Of a stretch of 64,000 bases of DNA, positions 62,015 to 64,000 are shown one piece after another. Under the pieces are notes generated by a model. The model saw nothing but the letters and a program-made list of their open reading frames with translations. It had not been told where the DNA came from and did not search any database. Source of the stretch: Amorphochlora amoebiformis (lineage: Eukaryota > Cercozoa > Chlorarachniophyceae); NCBI GenBank assembly GCA_054601695.1, contig BAAHQB010000194.1:308346-372345 (forward strand), given 5' to 3'. The translations under genes and the position numbers were made by a program. Numbering within the stretch: position 1 is the first letter of the stretch; each line of letters opens with the position of its first letter.

Positions 62015-62375
62015 GCTCTCAGGTCATATAACGCTTGCAGACGGTGCTGTTGTGGCTTGTCGTCATGCTGTATTGTGCGTCAGACGTATGCAGAACTTGT
62101 GATGATCGTTGCTGATACTCTTCTCGATTTTATTTTATAAACCGACGGGGTCACGGGCCTCCGGTGTAAGTTGGTAGTTCAGTGTATATGTCCAGGAGAG
62201 ATGCATCCAGGTCATGGATGGGGTGACTAGGATTAGGGTTAGGGAAACCCAACCATATTCGTACACCTCTTGTGCCATATAGCCATCTCAATATACAATC
62301 TTGATGCTCAGGTTGGAAGGCGCTAAGGGCTCGGGACTTGACCCATCATGACGGCGCCAATCGCTCGATGTATTG

Positions 62376-62508
62376 TTAGGTTCGGGGACTCCTAATGAGT
62401 TGGAGCTATCCATGTAGAGCAAGTTAGTTGAACACCAAAGTAATTTCACAAACACATGCATATACAATATATATAAATGAATGTACAATATATATATATG
62501 GAAATATG

Positions 62509-62596
<88 letters not shown>

Positions 62597-63206
62597 ATAT
62601 ATATATATAAACATAAACCATACACAATATGCACAAACAAATAAATATATATACATACAATGTGTGTGTGGGGCTTACCTGCACCCGACCAACGTTCTTG
62701 CGAACGACAGTTTCGGCCCTCTTATGGTGGGGACTCATCAGGGGGGAACCGTCGCAGGATGTCGGTCTTGCAGGCAGGCTCGCTTCTTGCCAGTGTGTGT
62801 CGCGAAACGGATAGCTGTTGCGTTGTCGCGCTGCCGGGGCGTCTTTAAAGGGCTTGACACGTGTACTGTGGTGGTTCAGGTTGTGACATGGGGCTCTGAA
62901 GGCGTTCCAGGATTCCGGGGATTCCAGGAGAATGGCAGGCATTGGCGGGCAGTGACGGGGGGGTCTCATCGCAGACCAGAATGGAGGTCGGCGTCGGTCG
63001 AATCTCTTCGAAACCGTGGACGTTGAAGGGCGTATGCATATACATATTAACCATGGAGCCTCGTGAAGGTCTCCATCCGCTTGGGGTGTGACGGGGCGGA
63101 CTTCGGTCGCTGCAGAAGGCTTGGGGGAGAAGACTTGTGAGAAGGGAAGGTGCGTGGACTGGTGGTGGTCTCTCGCTTTGAAGGAGGTTGTATAGCCTCT
63201 CGACAT
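62376..63206 (-). CDS. possible spliced gene in tandem unit 3
   Basis: Same structure: ATG 63206, donor after 62679, short second exon 62405-62376. The frame is intact although this copy is truncated at its right end. Confidence 0.3.
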
Positions 63207-63422
63207 GCTCTCAGGTCATATAACGCTTGCAGACGGTGCTGTTGTGGCTTGTCGTCATGCTGTATTGTGCGTCAGACGTATGCAGAACTTGTGATGATCG
63301 TTGCTGATACTCTTCTCGATTTTATTTTATAAACCGACGGGGTCACGGGCCTCCGGTGTAAGTTGGTAGTTCAGTGTATATGTCCAGGAGAGATGCATCC
63401 AGGTCATGGATGGGGTGACTAG

Positions 63423-63522
63423 GATTAGGGTTAGGGTTAGGGTTAGGGTTAGGGTTAGGGTTAGGGTTAGGGTTAGGGTTAGGGTTAGGGTGTCGGGTTA
63501 GGGTTAGGGTTAGGGTTAGGGT
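63423..63522. repeat. (TTAGGG)n array
   Basis: About 16 telomere-type units with one tgtcggg variant. It starts from the internal ttaggg motif of unit 3. Confidence 0.92.
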
Positions 63523-64000
63523 TCCATTCCATTCCATTCCATTCCATTCCGTTCCATTCCATTCTATTCCATTGCAATAGAGTTGACGCCATTCCATTCC
63601 ATTCCGTTCCATTCCATTCCATTCCATTCCATTCCATTCCATTCTATTCCGTACCATTCCATTCCATTCCATTCCATTCCATTCCATTCCATTCCATTCC
63701 ATTCCATTCCATTCAGTTCCATTCCATTCTGTTCCATTCCATTCCGTTCCATTACATTCCATTCCATTCGGTACCATTCCATATTGTTCCATTCGATTCC
63801 ATTCGAATCCATTCCATTCCAGTCCATTCCATTCGATTCCATTCCATTAATTTCCATTCCATTCCATTCCATTCCATTCCATTCCATTCCATTCCATTCC
63901 ATTCCATCCTCCATTCCATTCCATTCCATTCCATTCTTTTCCGTTCCGTTCCGTTCCGTTCCATTCCATTCCATTCCATTCCATTCCGTTCCATTCCATT
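63522..64000. repeat. (ATTCC)n pentamer satellite
   Basis: ccatt/attcc repeats with point variants (attcg, gttcc, ttttcc) continue to the window end. The repeated Met/Glu/Trp/Asn/Gly frames on the minus strand are repeat translations. Confidence 0.95.

Larger units (their letters stand above)
59995..63436. repeat. subtelomeric tandem array, three copies of a 1,192-bp unit
   Basis: Copies 59995-61186, 61187-62378 and 62379-63436; the last stops at about 1,058 bp. Copies look identical by eye except inside an AT microsatellite, yet the period is exactly 1,192 bp both times. Each complete unit carries its own gattagggttaggg motif about 135 bp before its end. Copy 3 passes into a TTAGGG array at that motif. 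Confidence 0.92.

Noticed and set aside
63343-63994. Repeated MEWNG-type frames
   Set aside because: Translation of the ATTCC satellite.

Overview
The window is nuclear DNA of a microbial eukaryote. Its genes carry GT-AG introns, the telomere-type repeat is TTAGGG, and the encoded proteins are eukaryotic: MON2, a MADS-box factor, a J-domain/C2H2/ankyrin protein and glycolytic GAPDH. One gene encodes a bacterial-type ribosomal protein L18 with a long N-terminal extension that contains a hydrophobic segment. This hints at an organelle-targeted protein in an alga with a complex plastid, but I cannot name the lineage. A very large share of the window is (AT)n microsatellite, most of it in introns and between genes. 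It produces many meaningless Tyr/Ile-rich open frames.

Layout. 0-6 kb: AT microsatellites, several minisatellites and two possible orphan exons. 6.3-7.6 kb: an NCA2/DGS1-like gene (-). 7.8-20.8 kb: a gene (+) of about 23 exons that I rebuilt by matching splice sites and phases; it joins a J domain, a Gln/Ala-rich linker, a C2H2 finger and about six ankyrin repeats. 22.1-24.6 kb: a low-complexity 494-codon frame (-) and a MADS-box gene (-). 24.8-29.9 kb: intergenic, with a SINE-like element, an interstitial telomere-like array and a tandem duplication. 29.9-35.0 kb: a nine-exon GAPDH gene (-). 35.4-38.4 kb: a membrane/alpha-beta-hydrolase gene (+). 38.6-41.0 kb: repeats. 41.15-41.78 kb: the L18 gene (-). 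42.0-59.0 kb: an 18-exon MON2 gene (+), about 2,569 codons. 59.4-64.0 kb: subtelomere-like DNA made of TTAGGG/TGTCGGG arrays, three tandem 1,192-bp units, more TTAGGG, and an ATTCC pentamer satellite that runs off the window.

The genes form head-to-head pairs with short shared upstream regions: NCA2-like/J-ankyrin 184 bp, GAPDH/hydrolase 409 bp, L18/MON2 225 bp. The 3' ends face longer spacers that are often rich in CTAG. No operon or prokaryotic defence system is present. The most unusual items are the J/C2H2/ankyrin architecture, the GAPDH intron array that repeats its own 3' splice site in frame, the hydrolase with Gly at the nucleophile position, the 1,192-bp array bounded by telomere motifs, and the tRNA-derived-looking dispersed repeat. 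Splice junctions come from reading the sequence, not from transcripts.
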